Shown one piece after another: positions 25,501-32,878 of a stretch of 64,000 nucleotides of DNA. The DNA comes from Elusimicrobia bacterium UBA5214. Lineage in GTDB: Bacteria; Elusimicrobiota; UBA5214. The stretch spans positions 52,596 to 116,595 of the forward strand of contig DHVG01000002.1 of NCBI GenBank assembly GCA_002412545.1. The letters are read 5' to 3'. Every line of letters starts with the position of its first letter. Position 1 is the first letter of the stretch. The notes beneath the pieces are model-generated. The model ran no database searches. It was not told the DNA's origin and saw only the letters and a list, made by a program, of their open reading frames with translations. Made by a program: the position numbers and the translations under genes.

Positions 25501-26052
25501 TCATTTTTTCAGTAGCTGCTCTCTGATTTCGTTAAAATCTCCGACGAGCTCATATCTTTTTACTCTGACTTTCTTTTTCCATCCTCTTCCTGTTAACTCT
25601 TCTTTCTCTGTTGATTTTGCGATTCCCTTTTCGCAAAACCACATTAACACATCGCACACTCGCTTTGCCGGCAGTCCTGTTTCTTTTCTGATTTCTCTGA
25701 ATGTTTTTGGCTCATCCATTACTTTGATAACCTTCTTCCTGTTCCTTCCACGAACTATCAAGCTATATTTTTGCCAGTTTATTGCTGGTTCACAATAAAC
25801 ATATTCTATTTTTTTCTCGGTGCAAAAGTCCCTTAATTTTTTCTGGCCTTCTTCAGTTAATCCATAGAGTCTTCCTATTTTTTCTTTCTCATTCAAAATT
25901 CTTGCTATTCCGTGCTGAATAAATTGTTTTAGCGTTACATTTACATGCGTGTTTTCTGTTCCTAATTCTTGCCTAATTTCCGAGGGTGTTTTTGGTTTTG
26001 TCATCTTCAGAAGAACCTCTTTTCTTTTTTCTGTCCATCTGAAAGATGACAT
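25501..26052 (-). CDS. Winged-helix regulator with two HTH units
   Basis: About 183 residues from ATG 26052 (MSSFRW...); the frame is open to 26073. Two similar winged-helix units are visible: PKTPSEIRQELGTENTHVN near residue 20, followed by YGLTEEGQKKL, and PKTFREIRKETGLPAKRV near 115, followed by a wing and YELVGD. Two-unit ArsR-like regulators of this kind are common in archaea and some bacteria. An AT-rich box TATTAATAATATAAC on the minus strand lies 20-35 bases before the start. Target unknown; the neighbouring surface-protein genes are candidates. Confidence 0.6.
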   Translation of the reverse strand: MSSFRWTEKRKEVLLKMTKPKTPSEIRQELGTENTHVNVTLKQFIQHGIARILNEKEKIGRLYGLTEEGQKKLRDFCTEKKIEYVYCEPAINWQKYSLIVRGRNRKKVIKVMDEPKTFREIRKETGLPAKRVCDVLMWFCEKGIAKSTEKEELTGRGWKKKVRVKRYELVGDFNEIREQLLKK

Positions 26053-26249
26053 GAAAACAAGACAATAAGGCAAGTTATATTATTAATACCGAAGTCATAT
26101 AGAAAAGGGATTTTCGCTCAGAACGAAGAATTCGGTAAATGAAAGTTTTGTTCCGAAATTTGATTTAATTGCGCGAGGGTGAGGCGTACATACCACTTGT
26201 GACTTCTTTGAGAAACATTGATGGAAAGATATCTGATACATGTAAATTC

Positions 26250-26279
26250 TTGACAAGAAGGAAGATAAGGTTCTATAAT
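26250..26279 (+). promoter_or_regulatory. Consensus sigma-70 promoter of the protease-sigma operon
   Basis: TTGACA at 26250-26255, 18-base spacer, TATAAT at 26274-26279. It reads toward the membrane protease gene at 26347. The rest of the region 26074-26346 shows no gene. Confidence 0.7.
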
Positions 26280-26346
26280 AAAACCGGAAGTTAAGCTCAG
26301 ACATTGGCAACAAAACTGAGGCTTCCTCTAGAGATTGCAGCATAAC

Positions 26347-28299
26347 ATGGATATCGATGCCTTAATGACCTCTTTTGCACTTATTTTGTGCATTCTTGCG
26401 CCCATTTGGTATCTCTTAATTTGGATATCTCCCGAATGGTTCAAATTGTCTTGGTATAGGGGACTGTCTCCTTTCTATGACAGAAGGGAAACGAAGGTCA
26501 GAATTTTCCTTGTCTGTTTTCTAATGCTGACTCCTCTTTTCTTTTATCTATCTACTATATATATCTTCCACCTGTCCATAGTTGGTAGAATGGCTGAGGG
26601 CACCTCGCCTGCTTGGCCAGCTGTGGCTTGGGCTTTCCTTGTATTCTCCCTTGTTTTTTTATTTCTAGGGTGTGTAACACCGTGTGCAGCGGCAATCTGG
26701 TATTTCTTCTTTTCCTACAAGAAAGTCCTACAAGAGCTAAAAGACTGTGAACTACTACCACACCAGTTCCAACTTGACCCAGTAAAAAATACAATAAGGA
26801 AAGTGTTTTTGGAGCTATTGCAAAAAAGCGGAGTAAAAGATTCACCGAGGTTTTTCTTTATCAAAAAAGAACAAAAAGGGTCGGCTCTTTATTCAGACTG
26901 TGGAGTAGTTGGTAAAGGTAAGGGACTATTGCTTATTGTAAGTGATGAGTTCGCAGACTACTTTCGCAATAGGATTATGGGGAAAGTAGAACTCAAGGCG
27001 ATTTTGTTGCACGAAATTTGTCATGTTTGTAATAGAGATTTCTTTTTACCCCTGTGGCTTCGGGTATTCAGTCGGTCGAAGTCATATAGAATGACATTGA
27101 CTTTTTTAGTGCTTTGTTTCTTTTGCACTTTTGGGTTCGTTGTTACTTCGGGTGATGCCCTACTGCCGTGGTATTTTTCTGGCATGGAAATTTTTTTGCC
27201 ATTGGGTTTTATCGCCTTGCTGCCAATTCTATTCTTCCTTGTGATTTTCACCCTCAGAGCCCAAGTCTGGACGAGTGTAGCAGAAGTTTTCCGTGAGAGG
27301 GAGCAAAACGCCGACGACTTTGCGATAAAAATGGGGGTTAGATATGAAACCATGATTAGTGTAATAAAAAAGATGGCGATGCTCGCTTCTCCGCAGTTGA
27401 ATTTTTCTGTTGGATTTGGAACAGATGACGGGGAGATGCGAGGGTTATCACAAGTCTCTGATTGGGAAACTCCAGAACTATCACATCAGTACGCCAAGGA
27501 CATCCTAAAACATGACATCTACTACTATATTTCCGGAATCAGAGAATGGGTTCCCTCATTCAAGGAAAGGCTGCGATTCTTAGAGACAAATAGAAAGGGT
27601 TACACCGGACGAGACAGTAACTTGTTGCGTTCTTTACCTGAAATGTTACATATTTTTGCAGCAAGTTGTTTTATTTTTGGAATGGTTCCAGGAGCCTTTG
27701 ATTTTTTTGGTTCGGTTCTGGGTGAGGCACGTATTATGTGTGAGATTGGCACAGCTTACACATCCCTTCTTTATGTGGTCATGATTCTGACTTATGTCAT
27801 CCGTGGAGTACGAATAGCAGTGGCTGGTTCTACTCGACTTGAAACCCCGCCTTTACGCTCGGTATTTAGAGGAGTTTTCGAAGATACACCCATCAGAAGA
27901 GCTTTTGAAATGTTCATAATCTGCATAAAGAGAAACGTGGCAAAAGTTCTGAATACTAGGGTTGAACCCGTGAAAGCTAAATCGAAAAGGTTTCTTCTAT
28001 TCGTGAATTCTATACTGGTAACATTTTATGAAAACATTTACATAAGAAACTTTTTTGTTGTGCTGATACCCTATGCGGTAGTTAGGGTAATCCAAAATAA
28101 TGCGCCTTCTTTAGTGACTTCGTTTTGTTTGGACAAAATTTTCTCTCTTCAAGCGCTACCGATACACTTCCTTGTGGTGAATGCACTTTCTTGGCATCTT
28201 CTTCGAGTTCTATTAAGTGAGCAGAGAATGACCTTAGGCTTAGCGCTGAAATTTGGACTAATGAGGGAAGCGGGCGGAACACTCGCAGGATTAGCTTAA
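26347..28299 (+). CDS. Membrane metalloprotease, M48/M56 type
   Basis: 650 residues from ATG 26347 (TTG 26335 is possible). Several membrane helices flank a cytoplasmic zinc protease motif HEICH (residues 222-226). After further helices, RERE-x-NADDFA-like sequence (near 317) supplies the likely third zinc ligand, as in HtpX/Ste24 (M48) or BlaR1-like (M56) proteases. The stop overlaps the ATG of the next gene (TAATG), which encodes an anti-sigma/sigma fusion. A site-specific protease coupled to a sigma regulator suggests signal-dependent proteolysis of the regulator; this is inferred from context. Confidence 0.75.
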   Translation: MDIDALMTSFALILCILAPIWYLLIWISPEWFKLSWYRGLSPFYDRRETKVRIFLVCFLMLTPLFFYLSTIYIFHLSIVGRMAEGTSPAWPAVAWAFLVFSLVFLFLGCVTPCAAAIWYFFFSYKKVLQELKDCELLPHQFQLDPVKNTIRKVFLELLQKSGVKDSPRFFFIKKEQKGSALYSDCGVVGKGKGLLLIVSDEFADYFRNRIMGKVELKAILLHEICHVCNRDFFLPLWLRVFSRSKSYRMTLTFLVLCFFCTFGFVVTSGDALLPWYFSGMEIFLPLGFIALLPILFFLVIFTLRAQVWTSVAEVFREREQNADDFAIKMGVRYETMISVIKKMAMLASPQLNFSVGFGTDDGEMRGLSQVSDWETPELSHQYAKDILKHDIYYYISGIREWVPSFKERLRFLETNRKGYTGRDSNLLRSLPEMLHIFAASCFIFGMVPGAFDFFGSVLGEARIMCEIGTAYTSLLYVVMILTYVIRGVRIAVAGSTRLETPPLRSVFRGVFEDTPIRRAFEMFIICIKRNVAKVLNTRVEPVKAKSKRFLLFVNSILVTFYENIYIRNFFVVLIPYAVVRVIQNNAPSLVTSFCLDKIFSLQALPIHFLVVNALSWHLLRVLLSEQRMTLGLALKFGLMREAGGTLAGLA

Positions 28300-29564
28300 T
28301 GAAACATCTAACAGAAGAACAAATTTTTGCTTTTGTTAACAAAGACGAGGAACACGTTAACTTGAGGAAAGCGACAAGGCACTTGGATTCTTGCCTCGGG
28401 TGTACAAAACTTCTTAGAGAAATCGCGGCTCTCAATTTGTTGTTGGTCTTGAACAAGATCCAAAGAAAACAAGAAGAAGCATGGGCACTTCTCAGAAACT
28501 GTCTCTCGGATTACGCGGTTACCAACTATGCATCGGGACAACTTTCGGAAGAACAAAAAAAGGAAGTGGAGAAGCATTTACAAGAATGTGCACTCTGTAG
28601 GAAAGAGGTAGAAATAGAAAGAGCAATAGGAGTTTCTACCGAAGACAGACTGCCGGCTGAAAAAATTGTTTACAGCGAATTATTATTTTTGCTACTTAGG
28701 TATGAAAGACTTCTTTCTGTTGCTGTGAAGAAGGAAAGAATTGAAGAAGAGAAAAAATTATTGAAGGAAACAGTGCTTGAGAGAATAAAAAAATGGTTGT
28801 TCCCAGTTAGAATATCACCAGTTCCATTAGGTTTTACGGAAGAGTTAGAACCTGATGAAAATTTCTATCGTACACTCAGCGATGACGATTTAGTTTTTGC
28901 CTGCCAACAGAAGAAGCAAACCGCATGGAGAGTGTTTATTGGAAGGTTCCAGAAATTAGCGATAAGTATTGTCGCGCAGCATGGTCTAGGAACAGGATTT
29001 GAAGACTGGGAAGACCTATGGAAAAAAGCTCAGATTAGATTGTATCTGAGAATAAAAGATTGTGAAAGGGGTAAGGTCGTGAGTTTCGTGTACTCTTTTG
29101 TTCATAATGTTTGCCATGAAAAGATAAAGAAAGAATCGCAAGAAAGGAAATTATTGGTTTCTTTGAATAACCATATAAAGAAGAACGAGCAGGGAAATAC
29201 TGAAGCAAGCACTTTTAGCCAGCAACTCGGACCTAACCAAGTAGCCGAACCGGCTAAAAAGAATTTCACGAAGGATGAACCATTGAGGCTAATGATAAAC
29301 CAAGAAAAACAAGAGGAACTAGAAGAAGCAATAAGAATGCTGCCGGCAGAATTTAGTGAAGTCTTATGGCTTGCAGAAATGGAAGACTACACCGAGAAAG
29401 AAGCCAGTGATGAACTAAGCATACCAATAGGAACAGTCAAGTCAAGACTATCGCGAGCCCGGCCAAAGCTTTTTCAAAGAATTAGAACCGAGAAGCTCAG
29501 GCTCTGGAAACAGTTATCAAGCACCGAATGGGTAAAAGAGTTATTGAAAAAACTCTGGGAGTAA
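28299..29564 (+). CDS. Fusion of anti-sigma zinc fingers and ECF sigma factor
   Basis: 421 residues. Two zf-HC2-type anti-sigma motifs open the protein: H28-x3-C32-x2-C35 and H93-x3-C97-x2-C100. A helical linker follows (to about 190). Then come sigma region 2 (DDDLVFACQQKKQTAWRVF onward, about 195-280) and region 4 (LPAEFSEVLWLAEMEDYTEKEA...GTVKSRLSRA, about 345-395). Normally sigma and anti-sigma are separate proteins, sigma first. Here the inhibitor precedes the sigma factor in one chain, next to a membrane protease. Release by cleavage of the linker is an attractive model, but unproven. No membrane helix is evident in this protein. Confidence 0.75.
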   Translation: MKHLTEEQIFAFVNKDEEHVNLRKATRHLDSCLGCTKLLREIAALNLLLVLNKIQRKQEEAWALLRNCLSDYAVTNYASGQLSEEQKKEVEKHLQECALCRKEVEIERAIGVSTEDRLPAEKIVYSELLFLLLRYERLLSVAVKKERIEEEKKLLKETVLERIKKWLFPVRISPVPLGFTEELEPDENFYRTLSDDDLVFACQQKKQTAWRVFIGRFQKLAISIVAQHGLGTGFEDWEDLWKKAQIRLYLRIKDCERGKVVSFVYSFVHNVCHEKIKKESQERKLLVSLNNHIKKNEQGNTEASTFSQQLGPNQVAEPAKKNFTKDEPLRLMINQEKQEELEEAIRMLPAEFSEVLWLAEMEDYTEKEASDELSIPIGTVKSRLSRARPKLFQRIRTEKLRLWKQLSSTEWVKELLKKLWE

Positions 29565-29616
29565 ACACAGCGAATGTATTATTGTCTTGCTATCATTTTC
29601 CATTGGGATGACAGTG

Positions 29617-29636
29617 AACCGAAAGATTTATAAACC
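29617..29636 (+). promoter_or_regulatory. Archaeal-type or ECF-dependent promoter box, copy C
   Basis: GAACCGAAAGATTTATAAACC closely resembles the boxes at 7851 and 24206. TTTATAAA is at 29627-29634. The ATG at 29695 is 74 bases after GAAAG rather than 35, so a leader of about 40 bases would result. Because it lies directly after the ECF sigma gene and before a zf-HC2 gene, recognition by that sigma factor is a rival explanation. Confidence 0.4.
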
Positions 29637-29694
29637 TTAGTTACTTCATAATTGCAACAAAATATAAAGCGATATAGTAGGAAAAATACAAAAA

Positions 29695-30159
29695 ATGAAA
29701 AAAATTAAAGACATACTTCATGAAGCCAAAACTTTCTTTGTATACTCTGGTGTGCCGGAGTTCCTAGGTCTTGAAAGTTTTTTTGGGAAGTATTCAGATT
29801 GCATGAAAGGCAAGAGCCAAAAAGAAATACATGAAAGTTATGGGCAGAATATTGAGAGATTAGTGAGATTTGATAATGCGGCAAAAAGGAAAAGAATCGT
29901 TCGTTTACTTTTTAATTTGTACTGTTGGCTCGCAGAAAATCACACAAGAAGAATGGAGAAAAAGTACATAAAGTACATTCTTGACAGGGGATGCATCCCA
30001 TACGAAGTGTTAGATAACTACATTCAAAGAAAAGATAAAATGAGTCCCGAGCAAATACGAACAATAAAAAATCATTTATCTTCGTGTCAATTCTGCAAGA
30101 AAGATATGGAAATTGACATGGAGATTGCCCGTTCGCTTGAAGCAATGAAAGAAAAATAA
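29695..30159 (+). CDS. Zinc-finger (zf-HC2-like) small protein
   Basis: 154 residues, basic and helical, with a zf-HC2-type motif H-x3-C-x2-C near the C-terminus (HLSSCQFCKKD, about 124-134). This is the same motif found twice in the sigma fusion 130 bases upstream. The N-terminal part has no recognised domain and no membrane helix. It may be a second, separate anti-sigma factor or a paralogue of the N-terminal half of the fusion. Confidence 0.55.
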   Translation: MKKIKDILHEAKTFFVYSGVPEFLGLESFFGKYSDCMKGKSQKEIHESYGQNIERLVRFDNAAKRKRIVRLLFNLYCWLAENHTRRMEKKYIKYILDRGCIPYEVLDNYIQRKDKMSPEQIRTIKNHLSSCQFCKKDMEIDMEIARSLEAMKEK

Positions 30160-30178
30160 AAAGTAGAAACACTTCCCA

Positions 30179-30550
30179 TTATACCAACTTGGCTGTCTTT
30201 GTCATAGAGTAGTACCTACCTTTTTCCTTTCCAACAACACTTATCTTAATTGGACACTTTCCCGGATGTCTTTTCCAATACTCTTTTTCTAAAAATTTTT
30301 TAGAAATCGGGGAACTAATTTCGTAGTTTTGCCATAAACAATATTGCAGAGAGATAGAAAGACATTTTTCTCCTACAGAGTCTGGCAAATGAAAAGAGAG
30401 TTGCTCAAGATTTTTAATGTTGAGAGAAAAAAAATCTAATCGCAGAGATGAAAAGAAATGAAAACCATTTTTGGCAAAAGCGAAGTTGAAAAACTTTTGA
30501 AAGCTTTGAGGAAACAAGGGAATTCGCGAAGAAAAACAAAACACAATCAT
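30179..30550 (-). CDS. Hypothetical protein, doubtful
   Basis: A minus-strand frame of 123 codons. Its last 80 codons read like protein (for example EKEYWKRHPGKCPIKISVV and GRYYSMTKTAKLV). The first 35 overlap the frameshifted plus-strand gene at 30458 and look artificial. No start with a ribosome site was found near 30,430. It may be a remnant of an inverted gene. Confidence 0.3.
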   Translation of the reverse strand: MIVFCFSSRIPLFPQSFQKFFNFAFAKNGFHFFSSLRLDFFSLNIKNLEQLSFHLPDSVGEKCLSISLQYCLWQNYEISSPISKKFLEKEYWKRHPGKCPIKISVVGKEKGRYYSMTKTAKLV

Positions 30551-30641
30551 TGGAAGAGTTGTCTACATTGAAAAAGTGCTCGAAAGAATGGGACACATTC
30601 CGGTAACTAACCCAGAAGGTAAAGACATCAACAAAAAATAA
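30458..30641 (+). pseudogene. Small gene with one-base frameshift
   Basis: ATG 30458 begins MKTIFGKSEVEKLLKALRKQ. Near 30518-30520 (GGG) the coding sense moves by one base into the frame reading GIREEKQNTIIGRVVYIEKV and ending NPEGKDINKK at 30641. Removing one G gives a continuous 60-residue protein. Either a recent mutation or a homopolymer error. No family recognised. It lies just before the operon starting at 30669. Confidence 0.45.
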
Positions 30642-30668
30642 ATTTCCAGTTAGCAGGAGGTAAAAGAG

Positions 30669-30956
30669 ATGGCAGTAATAACGATTGAGCAATTACTTCA
30701 ACAAGCATGGGAGGGGGAGAAGGAAGCCGGCAGACTTGAATGTGACGACAGTGTAGAAATCCTCAACTGCGTTGCAACCGTTTTTTGTCTCGGTGTTCTT
30801 GCCACACTGACCGGCGATAATGAGGAGAAAATCGTTCAGCAAGCACTTGAACGGCTGGGACGAGGACTAGTTGGAGGCCTAGAGCGTTTCAGGGGAAAGC
30901 ACTTGAACATAAGTTTTATGTTTGCTCTTGAAAGGTATCGTAGAGAATCGAGTTAG
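30669..30956 (+). CDS. Hypothetical protein, first gene of the right-hand operon
   Basis: 95 residues from an ATG that follows a strong AGGAGG site. Largely helical, with a central segment SVEILNCVATVFCLGVLATL that could be a buried or membrane helix. No family recognised. Same strand as the long run of genes to the recombinase. A lysine-rich 41-codon frame (TTG 30928 to 31053) overlaps its end but lacks a ribosome site, so I do not call it. Confidence 0.55.
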   Translation: MAVITIEQLLQQAWEGEKEAGRLECDDSVEILNCVATVFCLGVLATLTGDNEEKIVQQALERLGRGLVGGLERFRGKHLNISFMFALERYRRESS

Positions 30957-31082
30957 AAAAAGTGAAGTAGAACAAAAGAATCAAAAAAAGGAAAAACCGA
31001 AAAAAAATAAACCGGGACACAAACTATTCAGAGTCAGAGCTGGCAACTCATAGACCCCTTTTCGTTTAGTGCCCCGTTAACT

Positions 31083-31238
31083 GTGAAAATTTTAACACTA
31101 AAAGAAAAATTTGTCAAGTCTTCTGACGAAAAAAAAGAGGTTGATGAGATGAAACAAACTATTGGGCAGAAAAAGATTTACAGAAAAGAGTTGCTCGGAG
31201 CGAAAGGCCAACTTGGTTCAAGAGAAGCAGAAAAATGA
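31083..31238 (+). CDS. Small lysine-rich protein, tentative
   Basis: A 51-codon frame from GTG 31083 (ATG at 31149 also possible). The peptide starts VKILTLKEKFVKSSDEKK and ends GSREAEK; charged and helical. It fits in the spacing between neighbours, but there is no clear ribosome site. Confidence 0.3.
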   Translation: MKILTLKEKFVKSSDEKKEVDEMKQTIGQKKIYRKELLGAKGQLGSREAEK

Positions 31239-31282
31239 GGATGTATCATTTGGTTCATGCTTAAGCATAAGGAGAACACGAA

Positions 31283-31528
31283 ATGAAAATCGGAATTCTT
31301 GATAAAGAGACAGGATTTTCCTTTGTAACAGAATTCCCTGACAAAGTTGCAGAGAAATACGATGTTGATTTCTTGACGAAATACATTCACTCACACTTCA
31401 TGATGATTTTTCTTGAATTAGCGCATCCTGAGCATTTCCATATCTTTCTAAAACTGAATGGAAAGGTTTGGGAAAAGAAATTAGAGTTGATGCGTTTCCT
31501 TGAAGCAAGAGAGGAAAGAGGCAAGTAA
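31283..31528 (+). CDS. Hypothetical protein, 81 residues
   Basis: ATG 31283, preceded by AAGGAG. Residues such as GFSFVTEFPDKVAEKYDVDF and HPEHFHIFLKLNGKVW suggest a small mixed alpha/beta protein. Not recognised. It is followed by a strong ribosome site for the next gene. Confidence 0.5.
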   Translation: MKIGILDKETGFSFVTEFPDKVAEKYDVDFLTKYIHSHFMMIFLELAHPEHFHIFLKLNGKVWEKKLELMRFLEAREERGK

Positions 31529-31556
31529 ATGTAATTCTGTAAGGAGGCGATAACAA

Positions 31557-31799
<243 letters not shown>

Positions 31800-31814
31800 G
31801 AAAGGAGGTGCAAC

Positions 31815-32237
31815 ATGGTTGTAGCATCAACATCAATTAGCGAGTTCATCAATTTTGTATGGTCTTTCCCAGAACCACTGAAGATTTATTTCTTGCAAAT
31901 GCTCGTATGGCTTTTGCTTGTGTACTTCTCTACAAGAAGAATGTGGGAGCGAACATTTGGAGTTATGGCACTGCAGATCACGACAGCCGTCTTGGTCAGC
32001 TATCTGTGCCTGGTTATCGGTCCGAACTTTTTTGCCTTCGTAATTCAGAAAATTGGTTCATATGTTTACACTTTCTTTTTCTTAGCCAGTTGCTTGGCAA
32101 TGATTTTTCTACCCAAAATTATCGCATTTTACCTTGTGCCTAAACTAGGCTATCAGATTTTGCTATCAAAAATTTTCTACATCTTCCTGTTTTTGTTAAC
32201 GGTGATTCAAATTTTTGTAGCAAAAGGAGCAAAATGA
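31815..32237 (+). CDS. Membrane protein, four helices
   Basis: 140 residues with four predicted membrane helices (for example MLVWLLLVYFST, LQITTAVLVSYLCLVIGP, YVYTFFFLASCLAMIFLP and KIFYIFLFLLTVIQIFVA). Ribosome site AAAGGAGGTG directly upstream. The stop overlaps the next ATG (ATGATGA). It may be a membrane part of the module that includes the ATPase at 32866. Family not recognised. Confidence 0.6.
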   Translation: MVVASTSISEFINFVWSFPEPLKIYFLQMLVWLLLVYFSTRRMWERTFGVMALQITTAVLVSYLCLVIGPNFFAFVIQKIGSYVYTFFFLASCLAMIFLPKIIAFYLVPKLGYQILLSKIFYIFLFLLTVIQIFVAKGAK

Positions 32238-32878
32238 TGAAAAAAATTGATGCTGTTATTCAAGATTACCTGAGAAAAAGGAAAAAGCTAGTAGAAGACA
32301 TTTTCACTGGTAATGCGCCTGACGAAAGAGCACAAGATGAATTGTTTGCTTTTGAGCAATATTTGCGAGATTCCGGCTACGATCCTGACCAAATATTTAT
32401 GGAGTCTGCTGCGCAGAGCCAGTTAAAAGCTCAAGGAAATGGAGAATATCCAAAGGTAATCTCACAGGAAATTCGCTTGATTAAGCCAGTTGTGCCAAAA
32501 GAACAAGGTTTTTTCAAGAGCGCTGAAAAAATAATAGAAACTCAACCAGGTTGCTTGACGCGAGTTGTCGCAGAAGGCAAGTATCTTGTTGCGTGCGGCA
32601 GTTTGGTGGATGAAAAAGACATTGCAGGCAGATGTGACTCGTGCGGCTTGTTTGAATGTAAAGAGCACTGGGTCAATTGCTTTGAGGATGTCTGCGGAAA
32701 AGGGTTGTGCGTGAGGTGCAGAATTTTTCTTGAGCTTGTGCAGGAACCAGGCAGAAAAGCTCCCTTCTGCGAGGAACATGCCAGAAGGAGAGGATTTGAT
32801 TTTGACACTTGGGAATACATGAGAAAAGCAGGAGAGTTTTTTAGCTTGGAAGACAGACAGGAGAGATGGAAAAGATGA
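32234..32878 (+). CDS. Cysteine-rich putative zinc protein
   Basis: 214 residues. The N-terminal half is charged and helical. The C-terminal half carries CDSCGLFECKEHW (about 137-149), then C, C, CVRC and FCEEH, a cross-brace-like zinc arrangement. It overlaps the following ATPase gene by 13 bases, so the two are coupled. It could guide or regulate the ATPase; not recognised. Confidence 0.55.
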   Translation: MMKKIDAVIQDYLRKRKKLVEDIFTGNAPDERAQDELFAFEQYLRDSGYDPDQIFMESAAQSQLKAQGNGEYPKVISQEIRLIKPVVPKEQGFFKSAEKIIETQPGCLTRVVAEGKYLVACGSLVDEKDIAGRCDSCGLFECKEHWVNCFEDVCGKGLCVRCRIFLELVQEPGRKAPFCEEHARRRGFDFDTWEYMRKAGEFFSLEDRQERWKR

